Shown piece after piece: positions 20,910 to 32,830 of a stretch of DNA of 64,000 bases. The position numbers were made by a program, and so were the translations under genes. The stretch is taken from contig CP136068.1 of the NCBI GenBank assembly GCA_032622095.1, positions 161,155,465-161,219,464 on the forward strand, written 5' to 3'. Position 1 is the stretch's first letter; the number at the start of each line of letters is the position of its first letter. The notes beneath the pieces are model-generated. The model made no database searches, was not told the origin of the DNA, and saw only the letters and a program-made list of their open reading frames with translations. The stretch is from Siphonodentalium dalli. Lineage: Eukaryota > Mollusca > Scaphopoda > Gadilida > Siphonodentaliidae.

Positions 20910-23900
20910 TATATATATTTTTTTTAAATATTTTATTAAGATCCTGATAAGAATATCTCATAAATAGGCGTACACATATTAATATATATATTATGATGGT
21001 TGATTAATCTATTGAACATAAAGTATAGATTGTATGTTTGATATATTATTGCTTTTGTACCAAACATTTTTCAATTATAGTAAACAAATAAATGTTTAGT
21101 TTATTGATATATTATTGCCGTGGGGTGGAGGGGGCATTCCATCTCAGTGGAGAGTACATGTGAATTACATTTATCTTCATCCCTACAATTGGTATGCAAA
21201 AACATTAGTTGAATTTGGAATTGATGGTAATGTAAACAAAAAACATTTCCAGTTTTCTGTTGACTTATTGATATGTTAACAATGGTTTCAAGTCTTCCCA
21301 TCTTGTTTTAAGATGATGAGCCCTACTGACTTCCAAGTGACTTGTACTGAGACATTCAATGTTTTGGTAGTATTTAAGATGTTCAATGAGGCCAGTTAAA
21401 GTAGGATTGTTTTTCCTCATTTTACATAAATATATATTTTTTCTATAAAGTAATATACAAATATCCAATATTTCAAATATGGCTTCTTCTGTGTCTCCCA
21501 TTCCAAGCACAGTATATTCTGGGGTGAGATCTATTGGAAATGCACATTTTTCTTTGAGTAGCTGTTGAAATTAAAGCAATACAGTTTTTGAAATGGAACA
21601 TTCATAGAAGAGATGTAGAACTGTTTCTCTTGAGTTTCCACAGAAGGTGCAACGTTCTGTTTCTGATAGTTTGCACTTGAATAGTTTCGAAATTGAATAC
21701 AGTATATAATGATTGATCTTAAATTGGAAATTAAGTAACCCTGTATCATCTGTAATTTGGTATGGAGGTTTATAGATTTCACTCCAATTCAAGCCACTAA
21801 TGGGTTTTCCTAATCTTTTTGCCCATTTGTTTTGAATATGGGTTGGTTGTTCAACAATATTTTCCAGAGGTATGGGATAAAATGTTTTACAGGTTGTTGT
21901 CAAGTTTTCCAACTTATCTATTTTTTATTTTTTTTATCAGAATAAGTTTCCTATTTCCCCTCACACATGTTCTCGATTGAGATGGTATTGCATTCAAAAG
22001 TCCCTGGTAATATGTAAAAGGAGTGCGTAAATTATATTTACAACAAAATTCACCATAGTCCAGGAATCCTGAGTCGTCTTTCATAAGATCATTTATAACG
22101 AATATATTATTCTTTATCCACTCTTTATTAATGAACATATGCCTGTCCACTATGATATGTTTACTTAAATGAATCGGTTGGGATAGGATATCTTCCGGGG
22201 CTGTGCTGAGATTTTGGTCCACTAGACTCCAAGCATATAAAACACTTTTCCAAAAAAAGTTCACCTTATTCCCCAGAACATTTAAGGCTTCAGTGTGAAG
22301 ATGCCAAATTTTATTGCCACCAAATGGCTCCAAATCATCCATGATAATAATTTTCCAGCTTGCCAGGTTGGATGGATCAAGAAATATTTTCACCCAGGAT
22401 ATTTTCAAAGCATTGGAGAAAGACTCTAGATGGTGAAACTTCAAACCACCATCCTCAATTCGATTGATAATAACTTTGCGTTTTATTTTATCATTTTTTC
22501 CCGACCACAGAAAGCGAAAGAAAGCTTGCTGTATTTTTTATGTGGTATCACTGGAGGGGGGAGGTAATACTGATAGACAATGTCTTAGCATAGGAAGTGC
22601 TAGGGTCTTTATTACAGTTGTTTTTCCAATGAGAGATAACTGCCTAAATGACCAGTCATTTAGAAGATTTTCAATTTTTTGCAATTTTGTCCGGTAGTTG
22701 TTTTCAATATAGTTTTCATTGAACAGATTAAATTCTATACCAAGAATAGTTACAGCGTTTGAATGGTTCCATATAACAGGTTCTTCTGTTCGTATTTTTT
22801 CAGCACAGCCCCGTTTCGATCCAATCCATAATACTTGTGTTTTTTTCAAAATTAGCATTTAGACCTGATATTTGTGAGAATTGTATTAAACGCTTCGTTC
22901 AAGGATTGTGAGTCATCCACAAGGAACAGGGTCATATCATCTGCATATTGTGATATTACGAATTCTGATCCATTGATTTTTATACCTTTTATGTCTGGGT
23001 TTTGTTTAATTGATGCGTTAAGAGTCTCCACCGCCAGGGTGAACAGATACGGTGATAAAGGTGCTCCCTGTCTCACACCTCTGTGTATATCTAATTTTTC
23101 AGATAAATTCCCATTGTTAATATTATAACTAAAACTGTCTGTGTAGAATGTTTTAACCCAACTAATAATATCTGGTCCGAATTTAAAGAATTTCAAACAT
23201 TTTTCCTAATTGGGAGTCTGAGATCAGCTTAGGCCGGAATGTTTTCATTCTGTTAGCAATTACAGATGATGCAATCTTCGCGTCAACATTCAGGAGAGTG
23301 ATAGGTCTCCAATGTTTTATATATTCTCTTGGTGTATTGGGTTTTGGTAAGCAAAATATTATTCCACATCTCTGGGTTACTGAGAGTGTTTGAATTTTAA
23401 ATCCATGATTTAATGAATTTATCACAAAGTGTCCAACATCTTTCCAGAAAAATTTGTAGAATGGCACTGTGAATCCATCTGACCCTGGAGATTTATCATT
23501 TTTCATTTTTGAGAATGCAGTTGAACATTAAATTTCCTTGAATATGCCATCTAGAGACTGACTTTCATTGTCATCTAAAAATTCAGGAAAGGGTTGCTTT
23601 CATCACAAAAAGTAAATTCTTCATTTTCCGCTGTTATGGGAGAGAGTTTTGATTCATATAGATCTTTATAGAAGGCATGCTGTTATTTCATTATTTCCGA
23701 CAAATTGCTTGTTTCAGACCCATCGCTTTTTATTAATCTCGGTATGCTTTTCTCAGTGTAGCTTCTTTTTGCCAAATTGCAAAAGTATTTAGTTGATTTC
23801 TCCCCTTCTACTTTCCATTTTGCCTCTGTTCTTAGTATGATTCCTTGTATTTTGTTGTCCCTTAATCTAACTAACTCTGATTTAACTTTTTCAATTTCTT

Positions 23901-24896
23901 CTGTGGTCGATTCGTTTCTACTTTCCAGTTCTTCCGTAAGCTTCAAAAGTTTAAGCTCTAAGTTTTTTTCTAAGTTATCTCTTTCTTTTTTCAATATTGA
24001 AGAGTAGGCTATAGTCTGTCCGCGAATCATGATTTTTAAAGTTTCTCAAAATAGTTGATCGTTAATTGTAAAACAGTTCTCTTCGCCAAAAACTGTGTTT
24101 GTATTATTGCTATTACATGTATATTGGTTGACCATGTCTGCAATTGTTGTTTTAACTGACTCGACATACTTCGTGTCTCTGAATAAACTATTATTGAATT
24201 TCCATGTACCCCTGCCTCTAAGATGACTCACAAATTGTAGACTCAGGCTAACTGGACTATGGTCAGATGTATAGCTCAACAGTATTTCCGAGTTTTTAAT
24301 AAATGGCTGAAGATCAGGTGAGGCCAGGAAATAATCTAGACGAGCCATTTTATTTCCTGGACCTCTCCAGCTATATCTTTGAGAATCAGGGTTATGAAGT
24401 CCCCACACATCACGTAAATCTAACCTGTTTTGTCAGAATTTAATTTTTTCATTTGATTTAAGCTTATTCCTCTGTTTGTATCGAACAGTATAAATTGAGT
24501 AATCTTGGGGTACATTCCAGTCACCAGCAATAATTATAGATGTATTTTCCAAACCATCAATCTGTTCGACGAAATATTCAAAGAAGCTTGGTTTATCATC
24601 ATTTGGGCCATATACAGCACAAAGACTTAATCTCTGATTCTGAATAGATAAATGAAGAATAATGAAATGACCTCCTGCATCCACTATTGTTTTATGTATC
24701 TTGTACTGGATAGTATTTCTAAACAGGATCGCAACACCTCTTTTAGCACTTGATAGTGCTTCATAACCCCATTCCATACGCCACCGTTTTTCAGTCTCTT
24801 TACTTGAATGTGTATCTATGAGCATTGTGATATACGTTTTATTTGATCTGAAGCCAACCCAAGACAATTCAATGCACCTATGGATATATTAGCCAT
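20910..24896 (-). pseudogene. Tx1/L1-type LINE, near full length second ORF, broken
   Basis: Read on the - strand, fragments in several frames follow the order of a Tx1/L1 ORF2. Start MANISIGALNCLGL (24896). Endonuclease: LCAVYGPNDDKPSFF, GDWNVPQDYS, YTSDHSPVSLSL (24867-24046). Linker: RGQTIAYSSILKKERDN (24030). Reverse transcriptase: DKSPGSDGFTVPFYKFFW, WRPITLLNVDAKIASSV, GVRQGAPLSPYLFTLAVE, ISQYADDMTLF (23506-22852), then LGIEFNLF and RQLSLIGKTTVIKTLA. C-terminal knuckle: CTFCGNSRETVLHLFYEC (21640). Frame breaks and stops separate these, so it cannot make the enzyme. The YADD active site is intact. The 3' end is A-rich (AATAAAATATTTAAAAAAA, complement, about 20910-20938). It lies in the lectin intron, antisense to the host gene. 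Confidence 0.9.
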
Positions 24897-25145
24897 TATC
24901 ATAATAGAAGGGGAATTTGGTTCTTTGCACAATCACAATAATATACATACATAAGATGAATTCAAATACAACACAAAAATACATGGATGCACAAGTAAAG
25001 ATGAGAAATACAAACAGGGTCCACATTTTAATGTTAACAAATTTTTTAACAACGAACCCCCAGCGGCTAGCTAACAACATGAGAAATGGTCTGATTTTGG
25101 TCATATTGTTGCATGTTCCCACATATCTCATGTTTATGCTTCTAA
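24897..25145 (-). other. Possible 5' part of the LINE
   Basis: A - strand open frame (25131-24889) runs into the LINE start, but it reads as hydrophobic sequence without an ORF1 domain. It may be a 5' UTR or unrelated intron. No separate ORF1 was found. Confidence 0.3.
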
Positions 25146-25307
25146 AAATAGGTGCATTGTGTGTTGTATAGTACCATGCATGTTAAAACATGTGCCTTGT
25201 GTGTTGTATAGTACCATGCATGTTAAAATAGTTGCATTGTGTGTTGTATAGTACCATGCATGTTCAAATAGGTGCCATGTGTGTTGTATAGTACCATGCA
25301 TGTTCAA
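25146..25307. repeat. 40-bp tandem repeat, four copies
   Basis: GTGCATTGTGTGTTGTATAG followed by TACCATGCATGTTAAAATAG recurs four times at about 40-bp spacing, starting at 25152, with a few substitutions. Confidence 0.92.
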
Positions 25308-25396
25308 AGAGCAACGCTCGGCATGTTTCGAAGACGTATATATAACACGACACTGTGTCATACCTACTATAATCTATTATAGTTATAGTCTTATTA

Positions 25397-25912
25397 GTTT
25401 ATATGTTGATTTGAGTGTACTTGTAATCTCATAATGAGTGGTCCCATTTGTTGTTAAGGAAACTGGACGGCATGAACAACAGTAATAAATGGCCCATGTA
25501 CACATACTAATTAGTGAATACCCAACGGAATTAATCAAACCCATCAGAAATGACACGAATGTTATTTGTTTATATATTGATTTGAGTGTCCGTTTATTCT
25601 CATAATAAGTGGTCGCATTTCTTGTTAAGGAAACTGGACGGGACGGACAACAATAATAAATTACCCATGTATACATACATTGTACCAATTAGTTAATACC
25701 CAACGGAACTAACCAAACTCATCAGAAATGACACGAGTGTTATTTGTTTATATATTGATTTGAGTGTACGTTTAATCTCATTATAAGTGGTCCCATTTAT
25801 TGTTAAGGAAACGGGACGGTATGGACAACAATAATAAATTGTCCATGTACTCATACCAATTAGTGAATACCGAACGGAATTAATCAACCCCATCAGAAAT
25901 GACACGAGCCAA
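25397..25912. repeat. Tandem repeat of about 170-180 bp, three copies
   Basis: Each copy begins GTTTATAT(G/A)TTGATTTGAG and ends CATCAGAAATGACACGA; copies start near 25397, 25567 and 25746. Shared inner blocks are GTTAAGGAAAC(T/G)GGACGG and ATACC(C/G)AACGGAA. It directly abuts the 30-bp array. Confidence 0.92.
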
Positions 25913-25916
25913 CTAG

Positions 25917-27710
25917 ATGCCAAGTCATGTCAGTATAATGGGTTCAGCGGTCAGTCTTGTTACTGCGGGTTTAGTGGTCAGTCCTGTAATTATAATTGGT
26001 TCCGCGGTCAGTCATGTCATTATAATGTATTCAGCGGTCAGTCATGTCAGTATAATGTATTCAGCGGTCAGTCATGTCAGTATAATGGGTTCCGCGGTCA
26101 GTCATGTCAGTATAATTGGTTTCGCTGTCAGTCATGTCATTATACTGGGTTCCGCGGCCAGTCCTGTCATTGTAATGGGTTCCGCGGTCAGTCATGTCAG
26201 TATAATGGGTTCCGCGGTCAGTCATGTCAGTATAATTGGTTCCGCGGTCAGTCATGTCAGTATAATTGGTTCCGCGGTCAGTCATGTCAGTATAATTGGT
26301 TCCGCGGTCAGTCATGTCAGTATAATTGGTTCCGCGGTCAGTCATGTCAGTATAATTGGTTCCGCGGTCAGTCCTGCCATTATAATGGGTTTAGTGGTCA
26401 GGCCTGCCATTATAATGTATTCAGCGGTCAGTCATGTCATTATAATGTATTCAGCGGTCAGTCATGTCATTATAATGTATTCAGCGGTCAGTCATGTCAG
26501 TATAATGTATTCAGCGGTCAGTCATGTCAGTATAATGGGTTCCGCGGTCAGTCATGTCAGTATAATTGGTTCCGCGGTCAGTCATGTCAGTATAATTGGT
26601 TCCGCGGTCAGTCCTGTCATTATAATGGGTTTAGTGGTCAGTCCTGTCATTATAATGGGTTCCGTGGTCAGTCATGTCAGTATAATTGGTTCCGCGGTCA
26701 GTCCTGTCATTATAATGGGTTTAGTGGTCAGTCCTGTAATTATAATTGGTTCCGCGGTCAGTCATGTCAGTATAATGTATTCAGCGGTCAGTCATGTCAG
26801 TATAATGGGTTCCGCGGTCAGTCATGTCAGTATAATTGGTTCCGCGGTCAGTCATGTCAGTATAATTGGTTCCGCGGTCAGTCATGTCATTATAATTGGT
26901 TCCGCGGTCAGTCCTGTCATTATAATGGGTTTAGTGGTCAGTCCTGTCATTATAATGGGTTCCGTGGTCAGTCATGTCAGTATAATTGGTTCCGCGGTCA
27001 GTCCTGTCATTATAATGGGTTTAGTGGTCAGTCCTGTAATTATAATTGGTTCCGCGGTCAGTCATGTCATTATAATGGGTTCCGCGGTCAGTCCTGTCAT
27101 TATAATGGGTTCCGCGGCCAGTCCTGTCATAATGGAATCAGCGGTCAGTCATGTCATTATAATGGGTTCCGCGGTCAGTCATGTCATTATAATAGGTTCC
27201 GCGGTCAGTCCTGTCATTATAATGGGTTCCGCGGCCAGTCATGTCATTATAATGGGTTCAGCGGTCAGTCCTGTCATAATGGGCTTCGCGGTCAGTCATG
27301 TCTTTATAGTGGGTTTCGCTGTCAGTCGTGTCATCGTAATGGGTTCCGCGGTCAGTCATGTCATTGTAATGGGTTCCGTTGCAAGTCCTGTCATGATAAT
27401 GGGTTCCGCGGCTAGACATGTCATTATAATTGGTTCCTCGGTCAGTCCTGTAGTTATAATTGATTCCGCGGTTAGTCATGTCTTTATAATGGGTTTCACT
27501 GTCAGTCATGTCATTATAATTGGTTTCGCTGTCAGTCATGTCATTATAATTGGTTTCGCTGTCAGTCATGTCATTATACTGGGTTCCGCGGTCAGTCATG
27601 TCATTATAATTGGTTTCGCTGTCAGTCATGTCATTGTAATGGGTTTCGCTGTCAGTCATGTCATTATAATTGGTTCCGCGGTCATTCGTGTCATTACGTG
27701 CGCTCGCGCA
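25917..27710. repeat. 30-bp minisatellite array, about 59 units
   Basis: The unit is GTCAGTCATGTCAGTATAAT followed by TGGTTCCGCG, with variants (CAT for CAG, GGG for TGG, TTCAGCG, TTTAGTG). About 40 units up to 27120 keep exact 30-bp spacing; later length changes of 3 bp keep the frame. As 30 is a multiple of three, long frames are open on both strands. A + strand frame of 624 codons gives (VSHVSIIGSA)n. Another + frame gives (GQSCQYNWFR)n, open to a TAG at 27412. The - strand gives (MTDRGTNYTD)n. Blocks of several units are themselves duplicated (about 26560-26760 and 26830-27060). It lies in the lectin intron and most likely is not translated. Confidence 0.95.
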
Positions 27711-28692
27711 ACAGTATGGCGATCAGACAGATTCGTAGGTTGGTGTTATCCTACTCCGTTTCACTCCATGACGTCACCAAAAACGACGTAAAACCTCGTG
27801 GCGTTCTGACATTTTTACTGTGCCGCGTTTTTGCTATGTTTATTTTATGTGTTGTTTTCGATTATTTGTTTGTCGCCGATATCGCCATTTGTCGGGATTC
27901 CCTGTTCTCTATTTAACACTGGCATGCTCGTAGTGAGCCTCGATTTCGATTTTTTCTCCCAGGTCAAAATACGTCAGAGTTATGACAAAAATAGATCGAC
28001 CTACATTTTCTCCATCAGAACTCTACATCAAAGAGTCTATAGACTCCTTCGGGACCTACATAGACTCCTTCATTTGGGTATTTTTACTTATAATTGGGAA
28101 GTTTTATCATTTTTGGTTCGTGCGAAGACCTCTTTTCATCGTGCGGGAAAAGAGAGACATTCAAACCGCGATTTCGTAATTCGACGCAATAGGCTGAATA
28201 GCCTAACCTTCAGCCGAGTTCCGGGTCAAATACGACGAATGACGTAACACAAAACAAAACGCATTTGTTGACACAAACACCGTTTGAAGAGTTTATTATT
28301 ACATAAAATGATCGTTATTGATTAATTATTGATTAATTATTGATATTTATTGTTGCATATTGGCTGCTATCAATATTTACACAAATGGTATTAATTATAT
28401 CTTATAATTGCTCCTTTGGTCAACTTTGACTATCGGAAAATGAAAATCAAAATATGCCGCTGAAAAAAATGTAATCGATATTAAAGTCTCATCCTTTCGG
28501 CAACATGGAATTGGTTTTAATTACTTAAATGATTAATATAGTAATTTGCCTTTTATCTGTGATGAAATGAGAAATGGTAATTGTCTTTTTTTGCTAACAT
28601 TAAATTAAATTAAATAAATTAAGTAAAATACAGTGAAATTATTTTTTAAATTATTGTTTATTACATTTTTGCGCACGTTGGCATCTCTCTGA
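27711..28692. other. Spacer between two 30-bp arrays, no gene seen
   Basis: Holds two short + frames (to 27916, and 27982-28179) without known domains. The first starts inside the last repeat units. Beyond about 28260 the sequence is AT-rich with ATTGATTAATT repeats. Confidence 0.4.
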
Positions 28693-28699
28693 GTGCATT

Positions 28700-29100
28700 C
28701 TAGTTATAATTGGTTTCGCTGTCAGTCATATCATTATAATAGTGTCAGTTATCAGTCCTGTAATTATAATGGATTTAGAGGTCAGTCCTGTCATAATGGT
28801 TTCAGTTGTATGTCCTGTCATTATAATTGTTTCACCGACCAGTTCTGCATTTATAATTGGCTCAGCGGTCAGTTCTGTCATTGTAATGGGTTCACCCGCC
28901 AGTTCTGCCACTATAATGGAATCAGCGGTCAGTCCTGGCATTATCACGGGTTCATAGGCTAGTCTTGTCATTAAAATGGACTCATCTGTCAGGCTTGCCA
29001 TTGTAATGGATTTAGCGGCCATACTTGTCATTATAATGGATTTATTGTCAGCTTTGTCGTTATAATGGATTCAGCAGTCACTCCTGTCGTTATAATGGGA
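28700..29100. repeat. Diverged copy of the 30-bp array
   Basis: About 13 units of the same 30-bp consensus (TATAATTGGTTTCGCTGTCA, then GTCATATCAT) with many substitutions, 1 kb beyond the main array. A + frame (28693-28962) reads QSCNYNGFRGQSCHNGF-type repeats to a TAG. An older, unhomogenised part of the array. Confidence 0.88.
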
Positions 29101-29526
29101 CATATGTAGTCGGATGTTATGTTATTCTCTTTTTTTTGCGATTGAATTCCTGTTATCAGTACATACAAGTAGATGTGTGATTCTTTAAATTTAGTTTCAA
29201 CTAAGATTATTTGGTAAAAACATGGACAACAATACAATTTTGGGAGGAAATCATCCGGATATGTACCAGCTATTGATGAACGATGCCTTGTGTTATGTGT
29301 TGTATATGTGTTAATGCTAGCCCGACTATTAGTTTACGTATGGAAAAGTGGTGAACAATTACCTCAACGTACGCAGTCAGGCATCCGTCATTTTCTTTCA
29401 AAAGTGGGGCCCATACCAATAATTTCGAAAGTAGCGTTCAGACCAAATATGCATGTGGCTGTTTGACTCTAATCAATAGGAACATTTCACAACGTATCAA
29501 CGTAAGGGGCTGATTGTGTGTTGCAG
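29101..29526. other. End of lectin intron
   Basis: No feature apart from the branch and acceptor region of the last exon (acceptor GATTGTGTGTTGCAG). Confidence 0.45.
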
Positions 29527-29708
29527 AATACTGGATTGACGGCAAGATAAATGCAGACGGACTATACCTCACACAGAATGATCAACAGATTCCGGACACA
29601 CATTGGCTGAACAAGGATTTAACATTATGGTATGCGGTGATGTCAACATCAGGATTCAGCAGCGCGTATAGCCCAAACAGCTATAATGTAGTATGCCAGA
29701 TATCTTGA
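29527..29708 (+). CDS. C-type lectin-like domain, C-terminal exon with stop
   Basis: Begins after TGTGTTGCAG in phase 1; reads EYWIDGKINADGLYLTQNDQ, QIPDTHWLNKD, LTLWYAVMSTSGF and YNVVCQIS, then TGA at 29706-29708. WIDG stands where lectin domains have WIGL, and the final VVC closes the first conserved disulfide with the Cys of the upstream exon. The middle Cys pair (usually one Cys before a W-x-D-x2-C stretch and its partner) is absent, as is any EPN/QPD-WND calcium-sugar motif. The domain is probably a divergent C-type lectin-like fold that does not use canonical calcium-dependent sugar binding (inference). Confidence 0.88.
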
Positions 29709-30209
29709 GTCATACCACAAACAATTTATTAGACATGAAGATTTTACACGTTGTCTAATATTTACATATATTTCATCATACTCATTCACAATCCAATCGA
29801 TTTAGCATGTAGTTCATCATACTCATTCGCAGTCCAGTCGATTTAGGATGAAAGCAATATAACAATTTCTACCAATTGTTGTATACGCATGTACCCGAAC
29901 CATAGAGATATAACTTGACTGTAATTTCAAACCTGCGGACACTTGTGTCACCACATAACGCAGATATATCCACTGGTTATGTGGTCCTACTGTGAGGCTG
30001 GTGATTCCTGCTGAATTGATATGGTACTGGTGCGGAAATCTGATGTTGTTAAGCAACACCACCAATATATTTCCTCAATGTTTCGTGTTGCCTTTGGGTA
30101 ATCTGAACGAAGAGAGGAAAAGTCATTACGTCACTTGTATAAAACATTAAACACGTATATATTGTAAAATATTATAAAATAACGGATGTGTTGGTTGTTG
30201 AAACCCTAC
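29709..30209. other. Presumed 3' UTR and flank of the EGF-lectin gene
   Basis: AT-rich. Two copies of TTCATCATACTCATTC lie at 29771-29786 and 29813-29828, followed by CA(A/G)TCCA(A/G)TCGATTTAG. No canonical AATAAA; an ATTAAA occurs near 30146. The polyadenylation site is unresolved. Confidence 0.4.
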
Positions 30210-30797
30210 CTTACTAGTATTTAAATTCGCGCAGTACTATTTTTCGCACACCCATCGGTGCGCGAATTTAAAACTGAACGAAAAATAGTACGACTCCAAA
30301 GTTTAATCTAAACCACAGTCCATATGAAATAAAAGAGTGCTGTGTTGTTGAGTTTACATATATTATGAACGGTTGAATAAACAATTACGCCTATACATAT
30401 ATGCATATATCTACATTCGGCTAACCGCTATCAAGACCATTGCTCGCAATTCAAGCGACAAGTCATGGTAACATAGTAGACATTGTTAAAATTCTTGTTT
30501 AAGAAAAATGCTAATAGTCCAGGTCGCCACACAAGTATCATGTATGGTATTACTAGTTTATTATCTACACGATGTAAATCCGCCGCGATGGTGTTTAATA
30601 TACACATATACTATATACAGCAATGACTAAAAGCCGAAACTGTCATCAGCTCCAAGATATACGAAAATATCACAGAAACATTGCGAAAATAGTTCTCTCA
30701 GTCTTGAATTCGAGCAGCTAGGTGCGAGAATTTAAAGTGAGCGAATTCAAAACTGAGCGAAAAATAGTACTACGCGAATTTATATACGAGTAAGGTA
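30210..30797. mobile_element. MITE-like element with 40-bp inverted ends
   Basis: Left end CCTTACTAGTATTTAAATTC then GCGCAGTACTATTTTTCGC. Right end (complement) CCTTACTCGTATATAAATTC then GCGTAGTACTATTTTTCGC. Both are flanked by TA, which suggests a TA-target (Tc1/mariner-like) mobiliser. A second internal inverted piece (GGTGCGCGAATTTAAAACTG, 30258-30277) repeats the motif. About 590 bp, no transposase. Confidence 0.75.
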
Positions 30798-30976
30798 CCA
30801 TGATCAGACAATATATTGCTGTCGTTTGGCAAACACCAGTGCAGCCATCATTAATATAAGGTTGAATATGTATGTTGTTGAGTGTTTCATACAGGGGCAT
30901 ACTTTTTCTCTATCCGCTCAGATTAGTAAAAGGCCACGAACTTTTAAAACATTGACAGTACTTTTTCTATATACAG

Positions 30977-31188
30977 CATCTATTTGCCCCAACATCAGCA
31001 TATCAATTCAACAGGACTCACCAACGTCATATCAAGTTAGCAGGACCACTTTACCAGGGGTGAATTGTTTGCGCCTATGCCAAACTAGTTTGCATGTACA
31101 ACACTCCTCTGTTCTCAAAATAGTTTGTTGTTCAAACGAAAAACGAACTGTTAAATCAATTATAAACATCAGGAAATTCATGAGTTAG
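30977..31188 (+). other. Possible orphan exon, cysteine-containing
   Basis: After the tract TTTTTCTATATACAG a phase-1 frame reads ASICPNISISIQQDSPTSYQ, VSRTTLPGVNCLRLCQTSLH, SVLKIVCCSNEK and ends TGA-free at TAG (31186-31188). The NCLRLC and later Cys could belong to a PAN-like module, and the phase agrees with the EGF-lectin exons. I see no second support and it could be chance. Confidence 0.22.
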
Positions 31189-32822
31189 GCAAATATTTAC
31201 CTGCATTTTGTCTAGCGCGTTGTGTTTCGCATAATATACACAAATGTGAGCAATGGTGTGTGGTCTTGATCAATGGTCGTATATGCAGTGAATCACTCTC
31301 CCCAGAGTGTTTTGCCTATCATACGCTATTTGCGTTAGAGTCTATCAGAGTCATCTTCTATATTGAGGAACTGAGAAACGATCGTGAATTCATTATTATT
31401 TATTATCGCAATTATTGTCTTTAGTAGTTCATAGGGTGAACGGTGTCCAATGCAGCTATACATCAATGTTTTAATTGTAATTTTAATTTTAATTTTTATT
31501 ATTCCTTGCATAGCCCTAGTACTTCATTACAATGTGGGCCCAGTGTCAATTTCGTCCGGCCTTGACCTTGACCTTGGTGGAACATTTTATCCGCGCAAAA
31601 GTTTTCGTCATAATTTGACCGAATTCACATGGTAGTATCGCTATGACAAGCCGATAACGATACCATAACATCTAGGTCAATCGGCAAAATGGCGGAGTGA
31701 TGGCGGCCTGAAAATTGAAAATTGAAAAATTGCATGTTTTCCTTGAACTCGCATCACCCGGAACGGATAGAGGCAGAGAGATGGGATAAATACCAACATG
31801 CAGGGCGTTGAGAGCTTAGTGCCCCGAAGTATATCGATCCAGATCCGAGGTCAAGTGCCGCTCAATGTCGTTCAATGTCGTAAAAAAATGTTTTTCTCCG
31901 AATTTTACCAAATTGACTCGCTAGTATGATTAGGCCAATCATACTACGATGCAGAGTAATGTCCGATTGAAAATTTTCGCTGCCATTTCCTTGTGCAAGT
32001 AACTGCTCCAAGGCGGATAAGGATATAGATAGATGTGACCGATACCAAAATATAGGGGACTGTCAGCTCTACCGCTGCGTGTAATCTTCGTTCAGTTTCA
32101 TGGTCATGAAAACATGTTCAGTACGAGTGGTTCAATGTCGTAAAATAATTTGTTCAACAGTTTACGCTTGAGTTACATGACAAGCGAAAACGGGTGTATA
32201 CACAACTAACTGACGCGACCCCTTTTTGTCGTATGTGTATGGACACATTGACTGCCTGATCTTGGTGTTGAATAGATTGATAAACATTGAAGTATCGAAA
32301 TTGCCGTGCAATTTCAATTTCATTCTAGTTATTATGTATTATCTTCGAGATATAATATGGTAGGTTGATGTGATTATTCTCCGTTATTTTCTGTATCTAC
32401 ATGTACGCCTGATCATTGTTGATTACTTTTCAGTAAAACAGTACATGTCAGCTTTCCTTTGAAATAATATGTATGCAGTTCAATTCAAATATATTGCCAT
32501 AGAAACAATTATTTGTATCATAAACAGGTGTAACACATGAACAGATACAATACACATATAGTTGATCAATAAGTTGTAACGTAGATTTGAAACATAGATT
32601 ACTCAACACAAAGTAGAATTGTGAGTTTTAAACTATTATTGTTCGCACACCGGATGGTCCATACGAAATATGTTTTCAACAGATAATCTAATATTATGGA
32701 TTAGAAAACCATATAGTGGCATAAAATAAACGGCATCATTCATATAAAATTCATCTTTTCTAAAGCTAGCAACATGATAAGTAACACTTGTATGAATGAT
32801 TCATGCAAGATAGTGACATGAT
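31189..32822. other. No gene seen
   Basis: Non-coding sequence. TTCAATGTCGT recurs at 31860-31880 and 32128, and TATGATTAGGCCAATCATAC (31925-31944) is a short palindrome. No exon or element was recognised. Confidence 0.45.
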
Positions 32823-32830
32823 ATATACAG

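Larger units (their letters stand above)
5386..29708 (+). other. Multi-EGF / C-type lectin gene (span of recognised exons)
   Basis: Eight exons on one strand are all compatible in phase 1: six EGF domains of 38 codons each, then a C-type lectin-like domain in two exons. The predicted product is extracellular (secreted or membrane-bound), with calcium-binding EGF modules leading to a terminal lectin fold. EGF-lectin combinations are common in molluscan and other invertebrate recognition and adhesion proteins; this role is inferred from domain content. The signal-peptide exon was not found, so the 5' end is open. Introns hold LINEs, a satellite and MITEs. No clear AATAAA follows the stop codon within a few hundred bases. 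Confidence 0.75.

Noticed and set aside
25917-27791. 624-codon open frame taken as a real repetitive protein gene
   Set aside because: It is the automatic result of a 30-bp period without stop codons; other frames are open too. It lies inside the lectin intron and has no promoter or splice evidence.
29823-30065. - strand 80-codon frame downstream of the lectin stop
   Set aside because: No domain, splice site or signal peptide; it lies in the presumed 3' flank.
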